Part shown: positions 27,679 through 36,282 of the stretch, one piece after another
How positions within the stretch are numbered: position 1 is the stretch's first letter
Layout of the letters: the number at the start of each line of letters is the position of its first letter
Origin: Bacillota bacterium
GTDB lineage: Bacteria; Bacillota; Limnochordia; Darwinibacteriales; Darwinibacteriaceae
Direction of reading: 5' to 3'
Assembly: GCA_012837385.1 (NCBI GenBank)
Contig: DURH01000025.1
Span: 1 to 55,394, forward strand
Length of the DNA stretch: 55,394 nt
Position numbers and translations under genes: made by a program
Notes under the pieces: model-generated
The model's input: only the letters and a program-made list of their open reading frames with translations
What the model was told of the DNA's origin: nothing
Database searches by the model: none

Positions 27679-27691
27679 GGGAGGTGGAGTG

Positions 27692-30600
27692 GTGGCGTCC
27701 TTTTCTATTGAACCAGAAAACAGGTTCTTCCTTGCTTCTTTAAGCTCCCATCCCTTAGTTCAGCAGCTGGAGATTGAGTGCATTGGAGTTGACCCTCAGC
27801 GCCGGGCGTGGACATTTGTGCTTAAAGGTGCGCCACAAGGCGACCCAGCCCTCTGGGACGAACTAAGGCAGGCTGTGCGCAACCTGCATCCTGAGGTGGC
27901 GCACGTCAGCTTCGAATGGACTGATGCAGCAAAGGAACCTAACGAGTCGGAACAGGCCTACCTGGAAAACGCCATCAAGCAGGTAAATGGGGGTCCCATC
28001 AACTACGGTACAGCAGCAACCGGCAGCAGTAACGGAAACGGTAATGGAAATGGCAGTGGCGGACGGATGAACGGGCGCCGCCGCAGCCTGCTTAGGAAAT
28101 CCATCCCTGGAGAGCCCATTCCCATCGTGGAACTTCAGGAAGCAGATGAAAATGTGATTATCTGCGGCGAAGTGGTAGCATTTGAATCCCGTCTTACCCG
28201 CACCGGCAAGACCCTGATCATGTTCGATGTCTATGACGGAACTGATACCTTGGGCTGTAAAGCGTTTCTGGATGAACCGGAAGAAGTGAGCGTCAAGAAG
28301 GGCCAGTGGGTTAAGGTCGTGGGCAGGCTGCAATTTCAAACCTACGACAACGAGCTGTCCCTCATGGCCCAGGGGCTGGCCTTTGCCGAGGCTCCCCCCT
28401 GCCTCGCCGATAATGCAGAGGTCAAACGGGTGGAACTACACCTGCATACCAAAATGAGCGGCTTGGACGGCACCATTGATGTGGGACAGCTGATGAAGCT
28501 CGCTGCTTCCCTAGGCCATGACACAGTGGCGATTACCGACCACGGCGTGGTACAGGCCTTCCCAGAAGCCCATCGAGCTGGCAAAAAACATGGGCTGAAA
28601 GTTATCTACGGCGTAGAGGGGTATCTCATTGATGACCCCGAGGTTAAGGCCAGGCCATATCACATTGTACTTCTGGCCAAGAACCGCACCGGACTGAAGA
28701 ACCTCTACCGACTAGTGTCATATTCGCATCTGAATTATTTCTACCGTACTCCCCGTATCCCCAGGGCCGTGCTGGAAGAACACCGGGAAGGACTGATTGT
28801 CGGCTCGGCCTGTGAAGCAGGTGAAGTCTACCGCGCGGTGATAAACCAGCAGCCGAATGTGCTGGAAGTTGCGGAGTTCTACGACTATCTGGAGATACAA
28901 CCATTGGACAACAATGAGTTCTTGGTCGGCACTACCCATGTGCATTCCAAGGAGGATCTGATCCGCATCAACCAGCAGATCATCAAACTGGGCGAGCGGC
29001 TCAATAAGCCTGTGGTGGCCACAGGCGACGTGCACTTCCTCAGGCCTGAGGATGCCTTTGTCCGCACCATTCTGCTGGCCGGCAAGGGTATGGGGGATGC
29101 TGAGCATCAGGCCCCCCTGTATTACCGTACCACAGAGGAAATGCTCCAGGAGTTTTCCTACTTAAGCCCGGAAAAGGCCTATGAGGTTGTGGTGGAAAAC
29201 CCCCGCAAGATCGCGGAGGAAGTTGAGGACCTGAGTCCCGTTCCCTCCGGTTTTTACCCTCCGCACCTGCCCGAAGCGGAACGGGAACTGGAAAAGATGA
29301 CCTATGCTAAGGCAGCGGAGATCTATGGAACGCCTCTGCCTGACCTTGTCCAAGTCCGCTTGGAGAGGGAACTGAAGGCTATTATCGACCATGGCTATGC
29401 ATCACTGTATCTGATCGCCCATAAGCTGGTTAAGAAGTCCCTGGACGATGGATACTTGGTTGGATCCCGGGGCTCAGTGGGCTCTTCCCTGGTGGCCACC
29501 ATGTGTGAGATCACCGAGGTAAATCCCCTGCCGCCCCACTATGTCTGCCCCCAGTGTCACTGGAGTGAGTTCTTCATCGCAGGGGAGGTGGGTGCAGGGG
29601 TTGACCTGGCAGACCGCATCTGCCCTGAATGCGAGGCTGCCCTGAAAAAACTGGGCTTCAACATTCCCTTTGAAGTGTTTATGGGCTTTCACGGCGACAA
29701 GGTGCCTGACATTGACCTCAACTTCAGCGGCGAGTACCAAGGCCAGATCCACAGTTATACTGAAGAGCTGTTCGGCAAAGAACAGGTTTTCCGCGCCGGC
29801 ACCATCGGTACTCTGGCAGACAAAACCGCCTACGGCTTTATCATGAAGTATCTGGAACAAACCAATGCAAGCAAACGTCATGCGGAGATCAACCGCTTGG
29901 TGTCGAAGCTTTCCGGCGTGCGCCGCACTACCGGCCAGCATCCTGGGGGTATGGTGGTAGTCCCGGCGGGGATGGAAGTGTTTGAGTTCACTCCCATCCA
30001 GTATCCCGCCAATGATTCCAGCAGTGGAACCATCACTACCCATTTCGAGTACCATGCCCTTGATGATTGCCTGGTTAAGCTGGACATTTTAGGCCATGAC
30101 GATCCAACCATGCTGCGGATGTTGGAGGATCTCACAGGGGTTTCGGTCCTGGACATCCCCCTCAACGATCCAGCCACCATGGCCATCTTTTCGTCTACTG
30201 ACAGTCTGGGGGTCACTCCTGAACAGATCGGCACTTCTGTGGGAACCCTAGGTGTGCCGGAGTTTGGCACCCGTTTTGTCCGTCAGATGTTGGAGGACAC
30301 ACTGCCCAAGACCTTCAGCGACTTGGTGCGCATCAGCGGGCTTTCGCATGGGACCAATGTGTGGACTAACAACGCAGAGGATTTGATCCGCCGGGGAATA
30401 ACCGATATCAGTGAGGTCATTTCCACCAGGGACGATATCATGTCCTACCTTATGCTTAAGGGTGTGGAAGCCAGACACGCCTTCCGCATCATGGAACAGG
30501 TGCGCAAGGGAAGGGGACTCACCGAGGACGATGTGGCCCTGATGAAGCAATATGACGTTCCCCAGTGGTATATAGAATCGTGTCAGAAGATCAGCTACAT

Positions 30601-31126
30601 GTTCCCCAAGGCCCATGCGGTGGCCTATGTAATGATGGCTTTTCGCATCGCCTATTTCAAGGTTCACCATCCTGTGGCTTTCTATGCCGCCCTCTTTTCA
30701 CTACAGGCAGGAGATTTCGATGCTCAGCTGATCTGCAGGGGAGAGCAAGCGGTGAAGGCGGAACTGGAGAGAATTATCAGCAAAGGGTTCGATGCTACTC
30801 CTAAGGAAAGGAGCATGGTCACTCTGCTGGAGATCGTGATCGAGGCCATGGTGCGCGGCGTGCGCTTCCTGCCTGTGGATCTCTACAAGTCTGCGGCCCA
30901 GGCTTTTCTCATTGAGGATGATGCCCTGCGCCCGCCCTTTGCATCGCTTCAGGGTGTGGGCGCCAGTGCCGCGGCCAGCATTGTGCAGGCTCGGCAAGAC
31001 GGGGAGTTCATTTCCGTGGAAGATCTGCGCCAGAGGTCAGGAGTTACCAAGGCGGTCATTGAAGCGATGCGTTTGCACGGGTGCTTAGAAGGCCTGCCTG
31101 AAACGAACCAATTGACACTCTTTTAG
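27692..31126 (+). CDS. polC: DNA polymerase III alpha subunit, PolC type, lacking the exonuclease insert
   Basis: The replicative polymerase of low-GC Gram-positives. GTG 27692 follows GGGAGGTGG well; GTG 27689 is close by. The product is 1144 residues against about 1430 for Bacillus PolC. In order: N-terminal domain (1-95), Asn/Gly-rich linker (about 111-128), OB fold (155-235), PHP domain (245-450), Cys4 zinc site (C619, C622, C644, C647), catalytic palm with VPDIDLNFSGEY (about 671), fingers, and a C-terminal clamp motif QLTLF. In family members a DnaQ-like exonuclease of about 190 residues splits the PHP domain; here LIDD at 312-315 runs almost directly into RPYHIVLL at 321 and no exonuclease motif is found. 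PHP metal ligands H250, H252, H284, E309, H324, C374, D446 and H448 appear intact. Either PHP or a separate DnaQ may proofread. Confidence 0.95.
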   Translation: MASFSIEPENRFFLASLSSHPLVQQLEIECIGVDPQRRAWTFVLKGAPQGDPALWDELRQAVRNLHPEVAHVSFEWTDAAKEPNESEQAYLENAIKQVNGGPINYGTAATGSSNGNGNGNGSGGRMNGRRRSLLRKSIPGEPIPIVELQEADENVIICGEVVAFESRLTRTGKTLIMFDVYDGTDTLGCKAFLDEPEEVSVKKGQWVKVVGRLQFQTYDNELSLMAQGLAFAEAPPCLADNAEVKRVELHLHTKMSGLDGTIDVGQLMKLAASLGHDTVAITDHGVVQAFPEAHRAGKKHGLKVIYGVEGYLIDDPEVKARPYHIVLLAKNRTGLKNLYRLVSYSHLNYFYRTPRIPRAVLEEHREGLIVGSACEAGEVYRAVINQQPNVLEVAEFYDYLEIQPLDNNEFLVGTTHVHSKEDLIRINQQIIKLGERLNKPVVATGDVHFLRPEDAFVRTILLAGKGMGDAEHQAPLYYRTTEEMLQEFSYLSPEKAYEVVVENPRKIAEEVEDLSPVPSGFYPPHLPEAERELEKMTYAKAAEIYGTPLPDLVQVRLERELKAIIDHGYASLYLIAHKLVKKSLDDGYLVGSRGSVGSSLVATMCEITEVNPLPPHYVCPQCHWSEFFIAGEVGAGVDLADRICPECEAALKKLGFNIPFEVFMGFHGDKVPDIDLNFSGEYQGQIHSYTEELFGKEQVFRAGTIGTLADKTAYGFIMKYLEQTNASKRHAEINRLVSKLSGVRRTTGQHPGGMVVVPAGMEVFEFTPIQYPANDSSSGTITTHFEYHALDDCLVKLDILGHDDPTMLRMLEDLTGVSVLDIPLNDPATMAIFSSTDSLGVTPEQIGTSVGTLGVPEFGTRFVRQMLEDTLPKTFSDLVRISGLSHGTNVWTNNAEDLIRRGITDISEVISTRDDIMSYLMLKGVEARHAFRIMEQVRKGRGLTEDDVALMKQYDVPQWYIESCQKISYMFPKAHAVAYVMMAFRIAYFKVHHPVAFYAALFSLQAGDFDAQLICRGEQAVKAELERIISKGFDATPKERSMVTLLEIVIEAMVRGVRFLPVDLYKSAAQAFLIEDDALRPPFASLQGVGASAAASIVQARQDGEFISVEDLRQRSGVTKAVIEAMRLHGCLEGLPETNQLTLF

Positions 31127-31141
31127 TAGTTGTGGTATAAT
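31112..31141 (+). promoter_or_regulatory. Near-consensus sigma-A promoter for rimP-nusA-infB
   Basis: TTGACA (31112-31117), an 18-base spacer and TATAAT (31136-31141). Both hexamers are perfect consensus. The -35 lies in the last codons of polC. Transcription would start near 31148 and give a leader of about 100 bases before rimP. Confidence 0.85.
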
Positions 31142-31143
31142 GC

Positions 31144-31207
31144 GTACGAATACTGATGAGTTGCCGGGAGAGTGGGATGTTAGCCCACTCTTTTGACGTA
31201 TGCGTAC
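31144..31207 (+). promoter_or_regulatory. Structured leader with weak terminator hairpin upstream of rimP-nusA
   Basis: Inner hairpin: AGAGTGGG (31169-31176) pairs with CCCACTCT (31184-31191), a 7-base loop, then three more T. Outer stem: GTACGAATAC (31144-31153) pairs with GTATGCGTAC (31198-31207), one mismatch. The stem with a poor T-run looks like a weak intrinsic terminator. In Bacillus subtilis the matching leader holds a NusA-dependent terminator that autoregulates nusA; the same here is inference. Confidence 0.6.
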
Positions 31208-31246
31208 AGAAACAGGGCATAATTGTGGAAAAGGGGGCGATAAGCT

Positions 31247-31708
31247 GTGAGTCGTGTGCACATCGAAAAGCTGGTGGCTGATTGGACTGAAGAGATTGTC
31301 CAAGGAACGGATCTGGAGCTGGTCGATGTAGAATATGTAAAAGAAGCGGGCAATTGGATCCTTCGGGTCTATATTGACAAGCCCGCAGGGGTGGACCTGG
31401 AAGACTGCCGCCAGGTGAGCGAAGCTTTGGAGAAACGACTGGATGAAGCAGATCCCATTCCAGGATCGTATTCGCTGGAGGTTTCCTCTCCCGGGTTGGA
31501 ACGGCCCCTTAAGAAACGGGCCGACTATGAACGATTCCAGGGGCGCAGAGTTCAGATACATACATACAGCGGCATTCACGGACGTAAGCGCTTTGAGGCA
31601 GTGTTAGCGGGGCTGGATGGAGATAACGTTTTGCTAGAATGGGAAGGGGACACCATAGAGATTCCCCTAGAGCTGATTTCCAAGGCCAACTTGGTCCTGG
31701 AGCTCTAA
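31247..31708 (+). CDS. rimP: Ribosome maturation factor RimP
   Basis: RimP helps 30S subunit assembly (early S12 and decoding-region steps). The 153-residue protein has the two-domain layout: N-terminal alpha/beta domain with LELVDVEYVKEAGNWILRVYIDKPAGVDLEDCRQVSEALEKRLDE and DPIPGSYSLEVSSPGLERPLK (in pieces), then a C-terminal Sm-like barrel (GRRVQIHTYSGIHGRKRFEAVLAGLDGDNVLLEW). The start is GTG 31247 after AAGGGGG. It is the first gene of the nusA-infB operon, as in most bacteria. Confidence 0.96.
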   Translation: MSRVHIEKLVADWTEEIVQGTDLELVDVEYVKEAGNWILRVYIDKPAGVDLEDCRQVSEALEKRLDEADPIPGSYSLEVSSPGLERPLKKRADYERFQGRRVQIHTYSGIHGRKRFEAVLAGLDGDNVLLEWEGDTIEIPLELISKANLVLEL

Positions 31709-31726
31709 AACGGGAGGCCAAACACG

Positions 31727-33208
31727 ATGAATTTGGAATTAATAGGTGCACTTACAGAACTGGAGAAGGAGCGCGGCATATCCAAGGAACTGCTTTTGGA
31801 TGCCATTGAAACCGCCATTGTTTCCGCTTATAAGAAGAACTACGGAGCGAGCTCTTCTGCCAGTGTGCGAGTGGAGCTAAACCAGCACACTGGGGAGATT
31901 CACGTCTATTCCCGCCGTGTAGTGGTGGATGAGGTAGAAGACGATACGCTGGAGATTTCCCTGGAAGACGCCATGGAACTAGACGCTAATTATCAGCTCG
32001 GCGATGTGGTGGAACGAGAAGTCACCCCGGCCAATTTCGGACGGATCGCCGCTCAAACCGCCAAGCAGGTGGTGATTCAGAAAATCAGAGAAGCTGAGCG
32101 TTCCATCGTCTACGATGTCTACTCCAATCGCGAGGGCGATGTGGTTACAGGCACGGTGCAGCGCGCTGACCAACGGCAGGTGCTGGTGGATTTGGGTGAT
32201 GTGGAGGCGGTTCTGCCTGCCAGCGAACAGATCCCTGGCGAAGTGTACAATCCCCATATGAAGCTGCGTTTTTATATCAATGAGGTTCGCCAGAGCAGCA
32301 AAGGCCCCCAGATTTTTCTGTCCAGGACTCATCCCGGGCTCTTAAGGGCACTGTTCGAGTTTGAGGTGCCTGAGATTCAGAGCGGAGAAGTGGAGATCAA
32401 ATCGGTGGCCAGGGAGGCGGGGAACCGCTCCAAAATCGCTGTGTACAGCCGTGACCCCAACATCGATCCAGTGGGTGCCTGTGTCGGGGCGCGGGGCAGC
32501 AGGGTGCAGGCGGTTGTGGCGGAGCTGGGCAGCGAAAGGATCGACATCGTTCAATGGGAACGGGATGTTGCCCAGTTTATCAAGAATGCCCTCAGCCCAG
32601 CGAAGGTGCTCTATGTGCGCATTGACGAACAAGCTAAGGTGGCACACACAGTGGTCCCAGATGATCAGCTGTCCCTGGCAATCGGCAAGGAAGGCCAGAA
32701 TGCCCGCTTGGCGGCGCGCCTAACGGGCTGGCGCATCGACATCAAGAGTGAAGAACAGGCCATCGAGCTTGGCTTGGATCAGATGCCTGAAGTGATAGTG
32801 CACGTGCCTGAGCCTGTAGATGTGGAAGAAGTTTTTGAACCTGAACTTGAACATGAAGTCGAAATCGAAGTCGAAGTAGAGGAAGTTGAACTTGAGGCTG
32901 AGACCGCAGATGAACCTCAAGTGGATGAAATAGAAGAAGAACAGAAGCCAGAAGAGATTCGAGAAGAGAAGCCTAAAGAGCAGCCCGTTGTTCAAGAGAT
33001 CAGTGCACAAGATCTGGCCGGACTGACTAACATAGTCAAACGCAAGAGCTGGCAGGAGCGCTTCGGCAGTGTGGACCTGGAACCTGAGGCCAGCGCCGCT
33101 GACACGCCCGCCCCGGAAAAGCAGGAAACTACCAAGCCAAAAAAGAAGAGAGAAAAGGTTATCACAGACTTATCTCAACTGCAGTCCATCTTTGATGATG
33201 AGAAGTAG
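31727..33208 (+). CDS. nusA: Transcription termination/antitermination factor NusA with acidic C-terminal extension
   Basis: NusA binds RNA polymerase and modulates pausing, intrinsic termination and antitermination. The 493-residue protein has the N-terminal RNAP-binding domain (1-130), an S1 domain (about 134-200: [28 protein letters not shown]), KH1 and KH2 (about 205-345: [55 protein letters not shown]). Bacillus NusA ends near here (about 371). This one adds about 135 residues: a Glu/Val run at 366-420, [23 protein letters not shown] at 425-447, and a Lys/Pro tail ending in [13 protein letters not shown]. The extension is not the AR1/AR2 repeat of enterobacterial NusA. Confidence 0.95.
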   Translation: MNLELIGALTELEKERGISKELLLDAIETAIVSAYKKNYGASSSASVRVELNQHTGEIHVYSRRVVVDEVEDDTLEISLEDAMELDANYQLGDVVEREVTPANFGRIAAQTAKQVVIQKIREAERSIVYDVYSNREGDVVTGTVQRADQRQVLVDLGDVEAVLPASEQIPGEVYNPHMKLRFYINEVRQSSKGPQIFLSRTHPGLLRALFEFEVPEIQSGEVEIKSVAREAGNRSKIAVYSRDPNIDPVGACVGARGSRVQAVVAELGSERIDIVQWERDVAQFIKNALSPAKVLYVRIDEQAKVAHTVVPDDQLSLAIGKEGQNARLAARLTGWRIDIKSEEQAIELGLDQMPEVIVHVPEPVDVEEVFEPELEHEVEIEVEVEEVELEAETADEPQVDEIEEEQKPEEIREEKPKEQPVVQEISAQDLAGLTNIVKRKSWQERFGSVDLEPEASAADTPAPEKQETTKPKKKREKVITDLSQLQSIFDDEK

Positions 33209-33216
33209 GTGGTAAA

Positions 33217-33498
33217 ATGCGCAAGAAGCATGTTCCCATGCGCACCTGTGTAGGATGCCGTACGTCCGCTCCCAAGCGGGATTTGATCCGGGTGGTGCGC
33301 AGCCCGGAGGGAGAGGTGGCCCTGGATCTGGTGGGCAAGAGCCCTGGACGCGGGGTGTATATCCATCCTGATGCAATCTGTTTGGAGCGGGCTGTGAAAG
33401 GGCGCCAAATAGAGAGAGCGTTGGGAACGCCCATCGGCGATCAGCTTTTGGATGATCTGAAGAAGGTGCTGCATGAAAGACAGAGTGAAGAGCGCTGA
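33217..33498 (+). CDS. rnpM: RNase P modulator RnpM (YlxR)
   Basis: A 93-residue YlxR-family protein; Bacillus YlxR/RnpM binds the RNA subunit of RNase P and tunes its activity. Family motifs are clear: PMRTCVGCRTSAPKRDLIRVVRSPEGEVALDLVGKSPGRGVYIHPDAICLERAVKG (in consecutive blocks), with the CVGC pair and GRGxY/W-x-C-like element (here the later Cys is at ICLE). ATG 33217 follows AGTAGGTGG. Its end overlaps the next gene by 26 bases. Confidence 0.93.
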   Translation: MRKKHVPMRTCVGCRTSAPKRDLIRVVRSPEGEVALDLVGKSPGRGVYIHPDAICLERAVKGRQIERALGTPIGDQLLDDLKKVLHERQSEER

Positions 33499-33811
33499 CA
33501 AGTTCTATAACTATCTGGGTTTAGCAACCCGAGCTGGCCAAGTTGTGTCGGGAGAGTATGCGGTGGAAGGCGCAGTGCGCAGAGGTAAGGTTGTGCTGCT
33601 CATAATTGCTGCTGATGCCTCTGAGAACACGCGCCGTAAATTCAGTTCACTGGCTCGCAACCACAATGTAAAAGCCATCGTCGCAGGTGAAAAGGATGTG
33701 CTGGGTCAGGCCATGGGAAAACCATCGAGAGCGATTGTGGGGTTAACAGATCGCAGTTTTGCCAACGTGATTCAGGAAAGCTTGAGGGAGTCAGTGCAGG
33801 AGAATAATTAG
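33473..33811 (+). CDS. ylxQ: L7Ae-family RNA-binding protein YlxQ
   Basis: A 112-residue L7Ae/L30e/Gadd45-fold protein (YlxQ), which likely binds kink-turn RNA. Recognisable stretches are LGLATRAGQVVSGEYAVEGAVRRGKVVLLIIAADASENTRRKF and KAIVAGEKDVLGQAMGKPSRAIVGLTDRSFA (in pieces). It sits between ylxR and infB as in Bacillus. ATG 33473 is inside ylxR behind GAAGG; GTG 33485 is an alternative. The N-terminal ten residues beyond the usual start are a little unusual. Confidence 0.92.
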   Translation: MKDRVKSADKFYNYLGLATRAGQVVSGEYAVEGAVRRGKVVLLIIAADASENTRRKFSSLARNHNVKAIVAGEKDVLGQAMGKPSRAIVGLTDRSFANVIQESLRESVQENN

Positions 33812-33822
33812 GAGTGATGCCG

Positions 33823-35901
33823 ATGAAGAACAAAATAAGAATCTATGAGTTGGCAAAGGAACTCGATTTAAAGAGTAAGTTTGTTGTTGAGTTTCTGCAC
33901 GACCTCGGTGCTGATGTGGCGAACCATATGAGCTCCATTGATGAAGATATTGCCAATATGCTTAGGGAGCATTTCGCACCGGAAGAGGAAGCGCCTCTCG
34001 TAGAGGAAGTAGACGAGGAGATTAAAGTGGTGAAGAAAAAGAGGCGTTCCTTCAAAGAGGAAGAGGATCGCGATGATGCCGCGAAGCTGCGGGCCAAGAA
34101 GAAGGCTGCCGCCAAGAAAGGCAAGCCCACAGGACAGCAATCTGCTGAGAAGAAGCCCAGACGCATCACCTTAGGCGAAAGCGTAGCAGTTGGCGAGCTT
34201 GCGCAGAAAATTGGGGTATCTGGCACTGAAGTGATTAAGCAGCTCATGAAAATCGGCGTTATGGCTTCCCTCGCCCAAAGTGTGGATTTTGATATTGCCG
34301 CCATTGTAGCCTCCCAATTTGGGGTAGAAGCGGAACCCGAAAGGGATTTGGCGGAAGAAGTGTTTGCTCCTGCGTCCCAAGATCCTGATAGAGCGGTGCC
34401 CAGGCCTCCTGTGGTAACCATCATGGGGCACGTTGACCATGGAAAAACAACTTTACTGGACTCCATCCGTAAAACGAAAGTGACAGCCACCGAAGCCGGA
34501 GGCATTACACAGCATATCGGAGCTTATCAAATCGTATATAACGACAAACCCATTACTTTCCTTGATACCCCAGGTCACGAAGCATTTACAGCCATCAGGG
34601 CGAGAGGTGCGAGGGTAACTGACGTAGCTATCCTGGTGGTAGCCGCCAACGATGGAGTAATGCCTCAGACAGTGGAGGCCATCAACCATGCTAAGGCCGC
34701 CGGCGTACCCATTATTGTGGCCATCAACAAGACCGACCTACCGGCAGCCAATCCTGACCGGGTGAAGCAGGAGCTTACAGAACACGGCTTGGTTGTGGAA
34801 GAATGGGGAGGCGACACCATCGCTGTCAACATTTCCGCTCTGCACGGTGAAGGTATTGAGGATCTTCTGGAAATGATCCTGTTAGTGGCGGAGATGGAAG
34901 ATGTGAAGGCAGACCCAGACTGCCCAGCCAGGGGAACGGTAATCGATGCTAAGCTAGATAAGGGCAGGGGCCCTGTGGCCACCGTTCTGATTTCACAAGG
35001 TACCCTCAGGGTTGGAGACGACTTTGTGGTAGGCAATTACTGCGGCAGGGTAAGGGCTTTGATCAATGATCAGGGAGAGAACATTAAAGAGGCTACCCCA
35101 TCCATGCCCGTTGAGGTACTGGGCATCTCTGATGTGCCGCAGGCTGGTGACCAGTTCGTTGTGGTGAAAGACGAACAGACCGCGCGCCAGGTGGCATCCA
35201 TTCAGCAGCAGAAACAGCGTGATCGCGATCTGAGCAAGTCCAGCAGAGTCACCTTGGATGATCTGTTCCAGAGAATTCAAGAAGGCGATGTGAAGGAGCT
35301 CAACCTGGTGATCAAGGCTGACGTACAGGGTTCAGCTGAAGCAGTGAGATCCTCACTGGAGAAGCTGTCCACTGACGAAGTACGGGTGAATGTGATTCAC
35401 CAAGGCGTCGGAGCAATCTCCGAATCAGACGTACTGCTGGCCACGGCGTCCGATGCGGTCATTATCGGATTTAACGTGCGTCCTGAACCAAATGCCCGCA
35501 AGGCCGCGGAGCGAGATGGGGTGGACATCCGTGTCTACCGCATTATCTATAACTTGCTTGACGATGTGAAGGCCGCTATGGCAGGACTCCTCGATCCTGA
35601 GTTTAAGGAACAGATCCTGGGTAGGGCCGAAGTTCGCCAGACATTCCGGGTCCCCGGCAGCGTGGTGGCTGGATGCTATGTCTTGGATGGCAAAATCACC
35701 CGTTCGGCAGAAGTCCGCGTTTTGCGCGACAACGTCATTGTCCATGAAGGGAAAATCTCTTCTCTGAGGCGTTTTAAGGACGATGTAAGGGAAGTAGCCC
35801 ATGGCTATGAATGCGGCATTGGAGTAGAGCGCTTTAATGACATCAAAGAAGGGGACGTAATTGAAGCGTTCACCATGGTAAGGGTGGAACGAAGTCTTTA
35901 G
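33823..35901 (+). CDS. infB: Translation initiation factor IF-2
   Basis: IF-2 places fMet-tRNA on the 30S subunit and promotes subunit joining. ATG 33823 (MKNKIRIYELAKELDLKSK) is 8 bases after GGAG. The 692-residue protein has an IF2_N module at 1-55, a charged linker with many Lys/Ala (about 70-110), a second IF2_N module (RRITLGESVAVGELAQKIGVSGTEVIKQLMKIGVMASL), and the GTPase domain with GHVDHGKTTLLD (G1), GGITQHIGAYQ (switch I), DTPGHEAF (G3) and NKTDLP (G4). The C-terminal domains contain VKADVQGSAEAV and the fMet-binding GYECGIGVERFND. Complete. Confidence 0.98.
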   Translation: MKNKIRIYELAKELDLKSKFVVEFLHDLGADVANHMSSIDEDIANMLREHFAPEEEAPLVEEVDEEIKVVKKKRRSFKEEEDRDDAAKLRAKKKAAAKKGKPTGQQSAEKKPRRITLGESVAVGELAQKIGVSGTEVIKQLMKIGVMASLAQSVDFDIAAIVASQFGVEAEPERDLAEEVFAPASQDPDRAVPRPPVVTIMGHVDHGKTTLLDSIRKTKVTATEAGGITQHIGAYQIVYNDKPITFLDTPGHEAFTAIRARGARVTDVAILVVAANDGVMPQTVEAINHAKAAGVPIIVAINKTDLPAANPDRVKQELTEHGLVVEEWGGDTIAVNISALHGEGIEDLLEMILLVAEMEDVKADPDCPARGTVIDAKLDKGRGPVATVLISQGTLRVGDDFVVGNYCGRVRALINDQGENIKEATPSMPVEVLGISDVPQAGDQFVVVKDEQTARQVASIQQQKQRDRDLSKSSRVTLDDLFQRIQEGDVKELNLVIKADVQGSAEAVRSSLEKLSTDEVRVNVIHQGVGAISESDVLLATASDAVIIGFNVRPEPNARKAAERDGVDIRVYRIIYNLLDDVKAAMAGLLDPEFKEQILGRAEVRQTFRVPGSVVAGCYVLDGKITRSAEVRVLRDNVIVHEGKISSLRRFKDDVREVAHGYECGIGVERFNDIKEGDVIEAFTMVRVERSL

Positions 35902-35916
35902 GACGGTGACAGTGGA

Positions 35917-36282
35917 ATGACAGAAAGACTGGGCAGATTGGCCCAAGAGATCAAGCGTGAAGTAAGCAGCATTATCGCCACTGAGGTGAAAGACCCGAGG
36001 TTGGGTATGCTGAGCATTACCGATGTTCAAGTTTCCCGAGATCTGTCTTGGGCCAAGATATACTTCAGCCAGCTGGGCAGCGAAGAAGAACGGGAGCGCA
36101 CCCTGGATGGCCTGGAGCGCGCCAGGGGTTTTATCCGCTCCGAGCTGGCGAAACGACTGCGAGTGCGCCATACTCCAGAGATAATCTTCCTCTTTGATCC
36201 TTCTCTGGAACAGGGTGCCCGCATGGATGCACTTTTGAGGTCGCTGGACATACCAAAGGAAGATGAAACCGCTGATGAATAG
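35917..36282 (+). CDS. rbfA: Ribosome-binding factor A
   Basis: RbfA binds the 30S subunit near helix 1 during late 16S rRNA maturation. The 121-residue KH-like protein shows RLGRLAQEIKREVSSIIATEVKDPRLGMLSITDVQVSRDLSWAKIYFS (in blocks) and RARGFIRSELAKRLRVRHTPEIIFLFDPSLEQGARMDALL. Length and motifs are typical. ATG 35917 follows infB by 15 bases. The 3' end overlaps nrnA by up to 20 bases. Confidence 0.96.
   Translation: MTERLGRLAQEIKREVSSIIATEVKDPRLGMLSITDVQVSRDLSWAKIYFSQLGSEEERERTLDGLERARGFIRSELAKRLRVRHTPEIIFLFDPSLEQGARMDALLRSLDIPKEDETADE

Noticed and set aside
27677-27691. TTG start of polC inside the terminator T-run
   Set aside because: The codon lies before the ribosome site GGGAGGTGG; GTG 27692 is correctly spaced.
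28039-28073. Short repeat of GGAAACGG/GGAAATGG-like units
   Set aside because: It encodes the Asn/Gly linker of PolC and is explained by low-complexity protein sequence, not a DNA repeat element.
29474-30055. A 193-codon minus-strand open frame inside polC
   Set aside because: The PolC zinc and palm motifs are encoded here on the plus strand; no independent support for the antisense frame.
33843-34505. A 220-codon minus-strand open frame opposite infB
   Set aside because: Ser/Thr-rich product typical of antisense to Lys/Glu/Ala codons; infB is complete on the plus strand.
35425-36171. A 248-codon open frame on the minus strand across the infB end and rbfA
   Set aside because: It lies antisense to two well-supported genes, and its product shows no recognisable motif. 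It is a codon-bias shadow.
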